This document shows positions 44,501-54,900 of a stretch of 64,000 nucleotides of DNA, piece after piece. The stretch covers positions 310,001-374,000 of the forward strand of contig JACJYI010000005.1 in assembly GCA_020636225.1 (NCBI GenBank), written 5' to 3'. This stretch comes from Lewinellaceae bacterium (GTDB lineage Bacteria; Bacteroidota; Bacteroidia; Chitinophagales; Saprospiraceae). Every line of letters starts with the position of its first letter. Positions within the stretch are counted from its first letter, which is position 1. Made by a program: the position numbers and the translations under genes. The notes beneath the pieces are model-generated. The model searched no databases. It had not been told where the DNA came from and worked only from the letters and a program-made list of their open reading frames with translations.

Positions 44501-44803
44501 AGGGTGCGCAACCGCGTATATGTGCCGAACAGTTTCTCCCCGAATGTGGACGGCATCAACGATCTGTTTTCTGTTTATGCCCTGGATGACCAACTGGTGG
44601 TCCGAAACCTGTCCATCTTTGATCGATGGGGGAATGCCCTTTACCAGGGAGTCGACCTGAAGGTCAATGATCCGGCCCAGGGCTGGGATGGGACATCCAG
44701 GGGCAAACCCCTCGACCCTGGTGTCTATGTCTACGTGATCGAGCTGGAAGATGCCTCGGGCCAACGGTTGATCCTGAAAGGTGAGGTGCACTTGTTGCGA
44801 TAG
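41543..44803 (+). CDS. Giant T9SS-secreted Cys-repeat protein 1
   Basis: A 1086-residue surface/secreted protein. The signal peptide ends IHAQ; a GTG at 41591 would give a shorter, more typical signal. Residues 36-210 start with a Cys cluster (NCCCGD) and form a DUF642-like galactose-binding jelly roll (FWYAKNAG, GVLLDDITLWGC). Residues 213-460 are HYR/Ig-like modules (VFADECGNTSTAEQVIDVVD). Residues 465-830 hold nine modules of about 41 residues with the core TCDP...G-x-DT...NQ-x-GCDS, each with two Cys that could form one disulfide. A SprB-like module (DETCQGWQDGQISVSG) follows, then the type B sorting domain (VYVPNSFSPNVDGINDLFSV, FDRWGNALYQ). It is first in an array of six. A role in adhesion or matrix formation is inferred. 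Confidence 0.88.
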   Translation: MMISTQPRELHRILTGVKRGILLLFLLLAAGLIHAQPACVSANCCCGDPVEVGVPCGDFEAPPYANPIIVYFPGEMFCDWTVYSGSIDVLGPNYSNWASGNPNGATQFIDLHGNTPGSFGTTLTGMVPGYSYTLVFWYAKNAGAPTANCQVEIANGAWLDETFTATNNGADGWLEKCMTFTAQAATANLRFTGSSPVTAGGVLLDDITLWGCPLDEEPPTIGFTPPSPLILECDQPIPPPDDLQVTDNCSAQVMMTFDEQSQNQACFYTIERSWVFADECGNTSTAEQVIDVVDTQAPLFDIEPGNFISECGDDFLLQFYEWIQSNGGGYVVDNCDMDVEWTADYLQEPSGLCGSTPVTFSVTDDCGNTNSILVEFLIQDLDPPVLLTPAEDVTVFCSPDPMGDLDAWLLLLGGATAEDACDPLTWSHDFDGDYSPAIIPVTFTATDGCGNAVATTAIFVQVTSSDTLFTSGLTCDPLLVGADTVSVTQEGCETVTITTIQLAPSDTLYLSASTCDPQLVGSDTLFYNNQFGCDSLRITQTSLLPSDQTQLQVTTCDPGQVGQDSLLLQNQYGCDSLVITQTVLLPSNTQTLQLYTCDPQAAGLDTLYLTNQYGCDSTVFITTTYTGTYQATATVLICGQGVDYLDTLVVTSGPCDSLFITQYQYIPLDTTWLTGSTCQVSQAGTFVLVLPDQFGCDSTIITVVALQPSDTTLVEGVTCNKADEFYDAQTLTNQWGCDSVVWTAIIYIGVDTQYLQQTTCDPALAGIQTVVIPGPFCDTVRVIETTLVQEVVTTLVNVVCGPPGLPADTLYFSGTNGCDSLVIIQYDYQEVDAEAEVQDETCQGWQDGQISVSGITGGLPPYTFQLNSGAWQNTTLFSGLSPGAYQVIVADQQGCRDTLAGLSIGTGPTLVMDAGADLLVDIGALVDLSVQVSDPLAQVTWTAIDPIDCPSCVQTVIGPITSDQTVVVSGISQEGCPGSDQILLQTRVRNRVYVPNSFSPNVDGINDLFSVYALDDQLVVRNLSIFDRWGNALYQGVDLKVNDPAQGWDGTSRGKPLDPGVYVYVIELEDASGQRLILKGEVHLLR

Positions 44804-44820
44804 GGCAAAACGGACTGAGC

Positions 44821-47800
44821 ATGCAGACTTTGAACATCTACAGGCATCCGGGCAATAGAGAGACTTGGACCCACTGGCTGAGCAAGGGGATCCTGTTGGG
44901 CCTGGCCTGGCTGGTCGGCCTGGCGGCATCCCTGGCACAACCAGCTTGTATCCAATGTTGCTGCGGTGATGCGGAGGAAGTCTGGTTCCCTTGTGGCGAC
45001 TTTGAGGAGCCACCGTTAGCCCCCTCCGGTGGATGGATCGATTATGGTGCCGGACAGACCTATTGTGGATGGATGGTAGTGAGTGGAACGATCAGTATCC
45101 ACCACGGCCTGCACAACAATCTGGGCTTGGGTAATCCGAACGGGCCTTCCCAGCATCTGGATCTGAACGGCTCTTCCAACGGTACGGTTGAACGAACGCT
45201 GACCGGCCTGCTACCAGACAAACAGTATACCATCACGCTCTGGTATGCAGCCCATAATGGCGCCGGCCTGGCCACCTGTCATGCCCTGATCAATAACGGA
45301 AACCTGCTGGATGAGACCTGGTCGACCAGCGTGTCGGGTGAGATTGATTGGGAGGAGCGCTGCCTGACTTTCATTGCGGATGCGCCATCTGTGGTCATTC
45401 GACTGGAGGGATCCAGCAATAATCCATGCTGTGGAATGCTCATCGATGATATGTCCATGTGGGTATGCGATGCGGATTCGGAACCACCGATGGTCAGTGA
45501 CCCTCCGCAAAGTCCGGTTTCAGTCCAGTGTGCCAATGAAGTGCCACCCGTTCCTGTCCTGGTCTTCACCGATAATTGCGACCAGGACCCGCAGGTCGAG
45601 TTTACGGAAGAAGTGGACATGGCCTCATGCATGATCACGCACACCCGGACCTGGACGGTGGAGGATGCCTGCGGGAACAGCACATCATGGGAACAGGTCA
45701 TTGAGGTGGTAGATACACAACCGCCGGTATTCGATCTGTTGCCCGAGGATATCATGGTACCTTGCGGGGCAGATGTCCTTGCCGAGTTTTATGCCTGGAT
45801 CCAGATGAATGGCAATGCCATCGCAACGGATCAATGCGACCAGGACCTGGAGTGGATGGCCGACTTCATTCAGGAACCGGAATCCACCTGTTCCACTGTC
45901 ACGGTCACCTTTCAGGTGTCGGATGATTGCGGGAATACGAGCACGGCCACAGCGACCTTTTCCGTGGTCGATATGACCCCGCCCGTCCTGATCACCCCTG
46001 CCCAGGACAAGAGTGTGTATTGCGTGCTTCATCCCCAGGATTCCCTGGCAACCTGGCTTGGACAGTGGGGTGGTGCCACGGCGGCGGATCCCTGCGGGGT
46101 GATCCAGTGGTCGCATGATTTTTCAGGGGATTCCCTGGCACCCGTCATTGAGGTCAACTTCATGGCGACCGATGGATGTGGCAACAGTATAGAGACCACA
46201 GCCTTCTTTTTCCAGGTGACTAGTTCGGATACCCTTGTTACGTCCGGATGGACCTGCGATCCGTTGCTGGTCGGCGCCGATACGGTATCCGTGACTCAGG
46301 AGGGGTGTGAAACGGTCACCATTACCACCATCCATCTGGCGCCCTCGGATACCATCCATCTCAGCGCCGCGACCTGTGATCCCCAGATGGTGGGATCGGA
46401 TACCCTCTTTTACAACAATCAATACGGATGCGACAGCCTGCGCATCACACAGACCAGCCTGTTGCCATCCGACCAGACCCAGCTTCAGGGGACCACCTGC
46501 GATCCCGGCCAGGTGGGGCAGGATTCCCTTCTCCTCCAGAATCAATACGGCTGCGACAGCCTGGTCATTACCCAGACGGTCCTCCTGCCCTCGGATGTCC
46601 AAACCATACAGTTGTATACCTGCGATCCGCAGGCGGCCGGTCTGGATACTCTCCTTCTGACCAACCAGTATGGTTGTGACAGCACGGTCTTCATTACGAC
46701 AACGTACACAGGCACGTACCAGGCGACGTTCACCGTGCTGATCTGTGGCCAGGGGGTCAATTATCTGGATACGCTGGTGGTGACCTCGGGTCCATGCGAC
46801 AGCCTGTTCATTACCCAGTATCAATACACCCCCCTGGATACCACCTGGCTGACCGGGTCGACCTGCCAGGCCAGCCAGGCGGGAACCTTTGTGCAGGTCC
46901 TGCCCGACCAATCCGGCTGCGATAGTACGATCATCACGGTCATGACCTTGTCGCCATCGGATACCACGCTGGTGGAAGGGGTGACCTGCAACAAGGCGGA
47001 TGAGTTCTATGACGAGCAGACATTGACCAACCAGTGGGGATGCGATAGTGTGGTGTGGACAGCGATCATCTACATCGGGGTGGATACACAGTACCTTCAG
47101 CAAACCACCTGTGATCCGGCCCTGGCCGGGATCCAGACCGTGGTCATTCCCGGGCCGTTTTGCGATACGGTCAGGGTGATCGAAACCATCTGGCTGCCCT
47201 TCACCACGTCCATGGATACCCTCACCGTTTGTGATGCCAGTGGTCCGATAACCGATACCCTGTTCCTGGTGAACCAGGCCGGATGTGACAGCCTGGTGAT
47301 CCGCACCTACCAGTACACCGATCTCCAGGCAACCTGGCTCCTGACGGATGAAACATGCGCGGGGTATGCCAACGGCGAGATCGAGGTGACCGATGTACAG
47401 GGCGGGGTGCTGCCCTACGCCTACCGGTTGAACGGAGGCGCCTGGCAGGCGGATGGATCGTTCCCGGGGCTGCCACCCGGCAGCTATGACCTGGAGGTCC
47501 GGGATGCCGGGGATTGTCAGCTCCTGATCAGCGGCCAGATGATCGGGGCAGGCGAGGTGCTGGTCATCGACGCCGGACCGGACCGGACGGCGAAGGTGGG
47601 TGATGTGATCGACCTGACGGTCCAGTCGTCCTCCGCATTGGCCCAGGTCCAGTGGACGGCGACGGATCCCTTGTCCTGCAGCAGTTGCCCTCAGACCGCC
47701 CTGGGCCCGATGACAACCTCCCAGACAGCCGTGGTGAACGGGGTCAGTGATGGCGGATGCCCGGGCCAGGATCTTATTTGGATCGAGGTCAGTGAACAGA

Positions 47801-48093
47801 GGCGGGTGTACATTCCGAATTCGTTCTCTCCGAATGATGATGGGATCAATGACATCTTCCGGGTCTTCACCCTCGGGGACGGAGCCATGATCCGCAACCT
47901 GGCCATTTATGATCGCTGGGGAAATGCCGTCTGGCAACAGAAGGACATGCCCGTGGATGATCCATCAGCAGGATGGGACGGGACCTTTCGCGCACGGGTA
48001 ATGGACCCTGGAGTCTATGTCTATGTGGTCGAACTGGATTGGCCGGACGGTCAGCGGCAACTTTTCAAGGGAGATATTGCGCTGATTCGATAA
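44821..48093 (+). CDS. Giant T9SS-secreted Cys-repeat protein 2
   Basis: A 1090-residue paralogue of protein 1, 17 bp downstream, so probably in the same transcript. The signal ends ASLAQ and is followed by a Cys cluster (CIQCCCGD) and the same DUF642-like (LWYAAHNGAG, CGMLIDDMSMWVCD) and HYR-like blocks. Nine modules lie at about residues 470-830, with the same order and near-identical DNA as protein 1 over most of the array. The SprB-like module is DETCAGYANGEIEVTDVQGG. The type B sorting end is VYIPNSFSPNDDGINDIFRV with YDRWGNAVWQ. N-terminal parts differ much more from protein 1 than the repeats do, which suggests gene conversion in the repeat region. Confidence 0.88.
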   Translation: MQTLNIYRHPGNRETWTHWLSKGILLGLAWLVGLAASLAQPACIQCCCGDAEEVWFPCGDFEEPPLAPSGGWIDYGAGQTYCGWMVVSGTISIHHGLHNNLGLGNPNGPSQHLDLNGSSNGTVERTLTGLLPDKQYTITLWYAAHNGAGLATCHALINNGNLLDETWSTSVSGEIDWEERCLTFIADAPSVVIRLEGSSNNPCCGMLIDDMSMWVCDADSEPPMVSDPPQSPVSVQCANEVPPVPVLVFTDNCDQDPQVEFTEEVDMASCMITHTRTWTVEDACGNSTSWEQVIEVVDTQPPVFDLLPEDIMVPCGADVLAEFYAWIQMNGNAIATDQCDQDLEWMADFIQEPESTCSTVTVTFQVSDDCGNTSTATATFSVVDMTPPVLITPAQDKSVYCVLHPQDSLATWLGQWGGATAADPCGVIQWSHDFSGDSLAPVIEVNFMATDGCGNSIETTAFFFQVTSSDTLVTSGWTCDPLLVGADTVSVTQEGCETVTITTIHLAPSDTIHLSAATCDPQMVGSDTLFYNNQYGCDSLRITQTSLLPSDQTQLQGTTCDPGQVGQDSLLLQNQYGCDSLVITQTVLLPSDVQTIQLYTCDPQAAGLDTLLLTNQYGCDSTVFITTTYTGTYQATFTVLICGQGVNYLDTLVVTSGPCDSLFITQYQYTPLDTTWLTGSTCQASQAGTFVQVLPDQSGCDSTIITVMTLSPSDTTLVEGVTCNKADEFYDEQTLTNQWGCDSVVWTAIIYIGVDTQYLQQTTCDPALAGIQTVVIPGPFCDTVRVIETIWLPFTTSMDTLTVCDASGPITDTLFLVNQAGCDSLVIRTYQYTDLQATWLLTDETCAGYANGEIEVTDVQGGVLPYAYRLNGGAWQADGSFPGLPPGSYDLEVRDAGDCQLLISGQMIGAGEVLVIDAGPDRTAKVGDVIDLTVQSSSALAQVQWTATDPLSCSSCPQTALGPMTTSQTAVVNGVSDGGCPGQDLIWIEVSEQRRVYIPNSFSPNDDGINDIFRVFTLGDGAMIRNLAIYDRWGNAVWQQKDMPVDDPSAGWDGTFRARVMDPGVYVYVVELDWPDGQRQLFKGDIALIR

Positions 48094-48171
48094 TTTAGTT
48101 TTCGGATACGTTCCTGTTGTTAGGATCAGGAGGCAGTTGGATGGCTGGACAGGAATGCGGATTCATCTGTC

Positions 48172-51100
48172 ATGTTGCCTTCTAGAATGCAATGGATGAG
48201 AACAGGCTTGCTGATCGGGTTCCTTTTCTTCTTTTTGCTGAGCCTGTATGGTCAGGAGGTCTGTGATAACGGGATCGATGATGATGGCGATGGCCAGATC
48301 GACCTGTATGATCCGGAGTGCGTGTGCAATGGAATCCACATCCCGGTGCTCGGATCCTCCAAGATACCCAACCCTTCCTTTGAGGATAAGCTCTGGTGTC
48401 CCACTTCATGGGCAGAGATGACTGCCGTGGTGGCCTGGGAGTCAGGGACCATGGCCACGCCGGATTACCTGAATACATGTGGTTTTGTCTGGCCAGCCAT
48501 ACCTGATGCCAATCTGGTGCCCTTTCCGGATGGGGAGGGGATCCTGGGGATGGTATTCAAAGAGTCTCACATGGAATATGTGGCAGCCTGCCTGATCGAA
48601 CCGTTTCAGGCAGGTGACGATTATGAACTGACCTTCCAGATCGCCTCGGTGCCGATGGGGTTTGCCGGCGAACCATGCAACAACGGGGTCATTACCTATC
48701 CTACGGTGGAATTCAGTTTGTTTGGAAGTCCTTCCTGCGGGAACATGGATGTCCAGACAGTTGGTTGCCCAACTGCGCAAGATCCCTTTTGGGTCCTACT
48801 GGGGTCGGTGACGTATAACCCACAAACGGTCTGGTCTGAAGTGACGATTTCATTTACTCCTGCCCAGGACATCAAGGCCATCATGCTCGGACCTCCCTGT
48901 GTCATGCCGAACGGGTATCAGTTCCCTGGTTGTACACCCTACATGATGATAGATGGGTTGACCCTGGATGAGGTGCAGCACTATCTCACTCTGGACATTG
49001 AGGACGATGGTATTCCCTGTCAACCAGGTTATCAGCTGTCGGCCAGTTTCCCGTTGACAGGCGGCACATGGCAATGGTATTATCAGGGCGTAGCCTTGCC
49101 GGGTCAGCAATCCAGTCAGCTCCTTGTGGTCGATAACGATCAGCAGTCAGGGATGTATCAGGTGACTTACAGCCTGAACGGAGAGTGCGTACAGGATAGT
49201 TTCTATGTAGAGATCGTATTGCCGGAGCCTTCTGAAGAAGAGGCGTGGGTTTGTCCGGGGGGATCGGTCAAATGCGCAGGCAAGTACTTCTATCAGGGGG
49301 GCTCCTTTCCGGTCATCCTGAAGACAGACCAGGGTTGTGACAGTCTGGTGACTTGCCTGATCTATGAATATGACCTGCCACCTGTAACGAAGGACAGTCT
49401 GGAAACATGCCAGGGTGAAGTGATCGAATATTGCCAGGATGTCTTTTCTGAATCAGGCGAATACACGGTGGTATGTGAGAATTGGCAGGGTTGCGACAGT
49501 GTCATCATCTTGGACCTGACCTATCTGGAACCATCCAGCCAGATCGCACCTCCGGAGCCGCTCTCGTGTGACACCATGGCATGGGTGGAGCTGAATGGGG
49601 AAGGCTCGCCCTTGCTGCATCCAACAACGGGTTCGACTACCTTTTCCTGGTTTGGTCCGCCAGGAGGCTTGAAAGGTGTCACGAATGAACCGGTAGCCTG
49701 GGCAAGCTTACCCGGTGAATATTGTCTTGTCGTCCACTTCATGGGTAACCAGATCATTTGTTCGGATACTTCATGCGTGACGGTCATCAGCGACCTGACC
49801 CCGCCGAATCAACCGGAATTGACCGGACCGGACAGGATCTGCCAGGCAGACACGTTGCAAATCAAAGTGAACTCTTCGAGTTCGGCAGACCTCCAATGGA
49901 TCGTCGACTCGAACGCCAGCATCGTGGGTCATTCAGATTCGATCCTGCAGGTGATCAGCCATGCTCCGGGAGTCATGACGGTCGGGGTGTGGGCGATCAA
50001 TGGTTGCGGCAGTTCGGATACCAGTTGGACGACTGTCCTGGTGATCGCATCGTCGGACTCCGTAAGGGTCATCCAGACCTGCGATCCCGGCCTGGTGGGG
50101 CAGGATTCCCTTCTTCTCCAGAACCAATATGGCTGCGACAGCCTGGTCATTACCCAGACGGTCCTCCTGCCCTCGGATGTCCAAACCATACAGTTGAATA
50201 CCTGCGTTCCGCAGGCGGCCGGTCTGGATACCCTCTATCTGACCAACCAGTCCGGATGTGACAGCACGGTCTTCATCACCACAACGTACACAGGCACATA
50301 CCAGGCGACGTCCACCGTGCTGATCTGTGGCCAGGGGGTCGATTATCTGGATACGCTGGTGGTGACCTCGGGTCCATGCGACAGCCTGTTCATCACCCAG
50401 TACCAATACACCCCCCTGGATACCACCTGGCTGACCGGGTCGACCTGCCAGGCCAGCCAGGCGGGAACCTTTGTGCAGGTCCTGCCCGATCAATTCGGCT
50501 GCGATAGTACCATCATCACGGTCATGACCTTGTCGCCATCGGATACCACGCTGGTAGAAGGGGTGACCTGCAACAAGACGGACGAGTTCTACGATGAGCA
50601 GACATTGACCAACCAGTGGGGATGCGATAGTGTGGTGTGGACAGCGATCATCTACATCGGGGTGGATACGCAGTACCTCCAGCAAACCACCTGTGATCCG
50701 GCCCTGGCCGGGATCCAGACCCTGGTCATTCCCGGGCTGTTTTGCGATACGGTCAGGGTGATCGAAACCATCTGGCTGCCCTTCACGATCTCCACCGATA
50801 CCCTCATCGTTTGCGCGGTCAGTGGTCCGACGACGGATACGCTCTTCCTGGTGAACCAGACCAGATGTGACAGTCTGGTGATCCGCATCTACCAGTACAC
50901 CGATCTCCAGGCGACCTGGCTCCTGACGGATGAAACATGCGCGGGGTATGCCAACGGCGAGATCGAGGTGACCGATGTACAGGGCGGGGTGTTGCCCTAC
51001 GCCTACCGGTTGCACGGAGGACCATGGCAGACGGATGGATCGTTCCCGGGGCTGCCACCCGGCAGCTATGACCTGGAGGTCCGGGATGCCGGGGATTGTC

Positions 51101-51675
51101 AGCTCCTGATCAGCGGCCAGGTGATCGGTGCAGGCGAGGTGCTGGTCATCGACGCCGGACCGGACCGGACGGCGAAGGTGGGTGATGTGATCGACCTGTC
51201 GGTCCAGTCGTCCTCCGCGTTGGCCCAGGTCCAGTGGACGGCGACGGATCCTCTGAATTGTCCCGGATGCATCCAGGCGGTATTGGGCCCCCTGAGCAAA
51301 AGCCAGACCGTCTTGGTCAGTGGGGTGAGTGTAAATGGTTGCCCGGGACAGGATGATCTGTATGTTGATGTGCTGGACCGACCGCTGGTCTTTATCCCCA
51401 ACAGTTTTTCACCCGATGGCGACGGGATCAATGATATCTTCTCGGTGTATAGCTCTGTGGACGATGTTCGCATCGAAAAAATGAGGATTTTCGATCGGTG
51501 GGGCAACGCTTTGTACGAACATGAGGCTCTATCGGTCAATGATCCAGCCTCTGGCTGGGATGGGACCTTTCGCCAGGAACCTGTTGACCCGGGTGTCTAT
51601 GTGTATGTGATCGAGTTGCGTTTCGGTGACGGTCGTCAACAGATCTACAAAGGTGATCTGACCATCCTGAAGTAG
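48172..51675 (+). CDS. Giant T9SS-secreted Cys-repeat protein 3 (chimeric)
   Basis: A 1167-residue protein. Its N-terminus is of the second subfamily: a signal ending in YGQ, then the acidic, probably Ca-binding segment CDNGIDDDGDGQIDLYDPEC and a different jelly-roll-like domain (IPNPSFEDKLWCPTSWAEM, IMLGPPCVMPNGY). PKD/Ig-like blocks follow, including SFYVEIVLPEPSEEEAWVCP. At about residue 636 the DNA switches to near-identity with proteins 1 and 2, beginning at their third module; seven modules (about 626-911), the SprB-like module and the region before the sorting domain follow. The type B end is VFIPNSFSPDGDGINDIFSV. The gene is best read as a recombinant of the two subfamilies. Confidence 0.88.
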   Translation: MLPSRMQWMRTGLLIGFLFFFLLSLYGQEVCDNGIDDDGDGQIDLYDPECVCNGIHIPVLGSSKIPNPSFEDKLWCPTSWAEMTAVVAWESGTMATPDYLNTCGFVWPAIPDANLVPFPDGEGILGMVFKESHMEYVAACLIEPFQAGDDYELTFQIASVPMGFAGEPCNNGVITYPTVEFSLFGSPSCGNMDVQTVGCPTAQDPFWVLLGSVTYNPQTVWSEVTISFTPAQDIKAIMLGPPCVMPNGYQFPGCTPYMMIDGLTLDEVQHYLTLDIEDDGIPCQPGYQLSASFPLTGGTWQWYYQGVALPGQQSSQLLVVDNDQQSGMYQVTYSLNGECVQDSFYVEIVLPEPSEEEAWVCPGGSVKCAGKYFYQGGSFPVILKTDQGCDSLVTCLIYEYDLPPVTKDSLETCQGEVIEYCQDVFSESGEYTVVCENWQGCDSVIILDLTYLEPSSQIAPPEPLSCDTMAWVELNGEGSPLLHPTTGSTTFSWFGPPGGLKGVTNEPVAWASLPGEYCLVVHFMGNQIICSDTSCVTVISDLTPPNQPELTGPDRICQADTLQIKVNSSSSADLQWIVDSNASIVGHSDSILQVISHAPGVMTVGVWAINGCGSSDTSWTTVLVIASSDSVRVIQTCDPGLVGQDSLLLQNQYGCDSLVITQTVLLPSDVQTIQLNTCVPQAAGLDTLYLTNQSGCDSTVFITTTYTGTYQATSTVLICGQGVDYLDTLVVTSGPCDSLFITQYQYTPLDTTWLTGSTCQASQAGTFVQVLPDQFGCDSTIITVMTLSPSDTTLVEGVTCNKTDEFYDEQTLTNQWGCDSVVWTAIIYIGVDTQYLQQTTCDPALAGIQTLVIPGLFCDTVRVIETIWLPFTISTDTLIVCAVSGPTTDTLFLVNQTRCDSLVIRIYQYTDLQATWLLTDETCAGYANGEIEVTDVQGGVLPYAYRLHGGPWQTDGSFPGLPPGSYDLEVRDAGDCQLLISGQVIGAGEVLVIDAGPDRTAKVGDVIDLSVQSSSALAQVQWTATDPLNCPGCIQAVLGPLSKSQTVLVSGVSVNGCPGQDDLYVDVLDRPLVFIPNSFSPDGDGINDIFSVYSSVDDVRIEKMRIFDRWGNALYEHEALSVNDPASGWDGTFRQEPVDPGVYVYVIELRFGDGRQQIYKGDLTILK

Positions 51676-51909
51676 TTCGGAATCAGAAGTTCTTTCTATA
51701 TTCGGACACGTTGATGAACTTGACGGCCCGGATATTTCCGTGTTTACACCCAGAGAACATAGTTGGCGTGCCATGATCTGGTTCGCAATGACTGGCTCGG
51801 AGCCCATGGATTGTGGATGAATCTCCGGTGAGGCGAGGTCGTTGCGACGGATGATTGATTGAATGAAACCTGTTACCAATCCCTTCAAGGGATCAACCCA
51901 AGTTGACGA

Positions 51910-54900
51910 ATGAAGCAAGTAGTACTTTTTGGTTTGTTTCTGTTGGGTAGTCTTACCCTGTCTGCACAGGAAAACTGCACCAATGGCCAGGACGATGACG
52001 GTGATGGCCTGGTGGACATCTATGATGATGAATGTATCTGTGAGGGGATCGTCGCCATTACCAATCAGACCGACCTGCTGCCCAATCCGGACTTTGAAGA
52101 GATGTTGTGCTGTCCCTCCAGTTTCAGCCAGATGGATTGTGTGGATGGTTGGGCACAGGGCACGAGCGCCACGACAGACTACCTGCATACTTGTGGTTTT
52201 TACCTCAATGCCCTGAATGGAACCGCCTTGCTTCCCTTTCCATCCGGCGATGGTGTGGTCGGGGCGATCTTCAGCGATTCATGGAAAGAGTACCTGGCGG
52301 CCTGTTTGAATGGTCCGATGATCGCAGGGAACCAATACACGCTGTCCTTCCAGATCGGCTCCCTGCCGGTCACCAATTTTGGAGATGTTTGTAATGGCGG
52401 TCAGCCGAGTTATGGCCCGGTCCTGGTTACCCTGTTCGGGAGTACCAGTTGTAATATTCCGGTCGGCACCACGGGGTGTCCCAGCAGTGCGGATCCAAAC
52501 TGGGTCGTACTGGGCGAGGTGCTCTATGATCCGGTTCCGCAATGGGGACAGATCTCCATCACGTTTACCCCCTCCGTAGACATCAATGGGGTGATGATCG
52601 GACCTCCTTGTAACCTGCCAGGCGGATACTCGGGATCGCCGTGTTATGCCTATTTCCTGTTTGATGACCTCATGCTGGTCGGTGGGGAGGAGATCTACGA
52701 ACTGACGATCAATGAGATCGGATTGCCCTGTGATCTGGACTACCTCCTGTTTGCCGAGGTGGAGCACCAGGGCCCCGGTACCTGGCAATGGTACTTCAAC
52801 GGTGCGGCCTTGCCCGGCCAGAACAGCGAGGAGTTCCTGATCCAGGACAACAACTTCCTGTCCGGTACCTACGCGGTCACCTATTCCACCGCGAACGGCT
52901 GTGTCATGGACAGTATCTCCGTCACAGTGCCCCCGAAAGACACCCTGACCGAAGAAGTGTTCTTTTGCCCGAACAGCCAGGTGGAATGCGCTGGAGAGAT
53001 CTTTCTGGTACCAGGAGTCTATGAGGTGATCCTCACAGGGTCATCCGGATGCGACAGCGTGGTGGAATGTGTTGTCACCGAGTACGATCTGCCTCCGGTG
53101 ACCAATCTGGTGATCGACACCTGCGGACCGGTGGAGATCGAAGTATGCGGAGACCTCTTTTACCAGACCGGAATATATCAGATCCAGTGTCTGGATTACC
53201 GGGGATGCGACAGTATTATCGTGCTGGACCTCCGGGTGATGGAACCGATGGCGGTGATCAGTCCACCCGCCCTGCTGGCCTGTGGGCCGGGGCAGGACGT
53301 GGTCCTGGACGGGATCAATTCATCCCAAAACCCGGCACCGGGAGGGAATACGTTTTTTTCCTGGAGTGGGCCACCGAATGGTATCGAAGGAGCCACGGAT
53401 GAGGAATATGCCTTTGCCACCAAGGTGGGGGAATACTGCCTGGTCCTGACACACGAAAGCAATGGGGTGATCTGCACGGACACGGCCTGCGTTACCGTAG
53501 AAAGCCTGGAGGAATTACCCCTGCCTCCTGTCCTGGACGGTGGTCCGTTCGCCTGCCTGGGTGACACGGTCATCATCGATCCTTCACCCGGGGGAGGCGC
53601 GCCATTGACCGGCTACAACTGGTCGTTCGACTTCTCCCTGAATGCGGTGGTCGTCAACGATCTGTACGTGCAATACGTGCCTTCCGGGCCGGGAACAGCC
53701 GAGTTCTGTGCCACGGCATACAACGAATGCGGTGAGACCACGCCCACCTGTATCACGATCACGACCTATTTGCCTGATACGGTCATGGTGGATGGACAAA
53801 CCTGTGATCCGGCTCTGGCCGGGATCTCTGTGAGTGTCCTGACCAACCAGTATGGCTGCGACAGCGTGGTGATCCTGGATCGCACGCTGGTGCCAGAGAT
53901 CATCGTCAACCTCCAGTCCTCCACCTGCGACCCCATGCTGGCCGGTATCGATACCACCCTGTACCAGACCGCCGAAGGTTGTGACAGTACCGTGATCATC
54001 ACCACCGCTTTGCTTCCGTCCAATCAGTTGGCCATCCCACTGACGACCTGCGATCCTGCCCAGGCAGGGGTCGATTCCGTGTGGTACACCAATCAGTACG
54101 GATGCGACAGTCTGGTCATCACCACCACTTCGCTGCTGCCTTCAAATACCCTGAACCAGACCTTCTTCACCTGCGATCCTGCCCAGGAAGGCCTGGATAC
54201 CCTGTATCTGACCAACCAGTACGGATGTGACAGTACAGTATACATCGAGCGGATCTTTACCGGAAACTACCAGGAGACCAATCAGGTGACCATCTGTGGG
54301 TCGGGAACGAATTACATCGATACCCTGGTCGTAACCAGTGGGCCGTGTGACAGTCTGTTCATCACCCAATATTCCTACAGTCCGCTGGATACCACCTGGC
54401 TGTCTGCCGCCACCTGCGACCCCGCCCAGGCGGGGACCACTGTTGGTGTCTTTCCCACCTCCACCGGGTGCGACAGTACCGTGATCACCCAAACGGTTCT
54501 CCTGCCCTCGGATGTGACGAAAGTGGATGGATTTACCTGCAACCTGGCCGAGGAACTGTATGACACGCTGACCCTCAGCAACCAGTATGGATGTGACAGC
54601 ATCGTCACCATCGCCATCGCCTACGTCGGGGTAGATACGCAATTTGTCCAAAGGACCAGTTGTGATCCCATGCAAGCCGGACAGACCGTAGATATCCTGC
54701 CGGGCCCATATTGTGATACCGTGCGGGTCACCGAAACCGCCTACATCCCCTTCAGCGAGAGCCTGGAAACGGTCCTGGTCTGCGGTGCCGATGGCCCCGT
54801 CAGAGATACCCTGGTCCTGACCAACGTGGCCGGTTGTGATAGCCTTCGCATCCGGGAGTACACCTATGTCCAGTTGGCCAATGAACTGGAAGTGGTCGGG

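Noticed and set aside
43115..45013. Long minus-strand ORF of 632 codons inside giant gene 1 (also 46123-47937 and 49933-51015)
   Set aside because: They are antisense shadows produced by codon bias over the Cys-module repeats; the plus strand has signal peptide, domains and sorting signal in each case.
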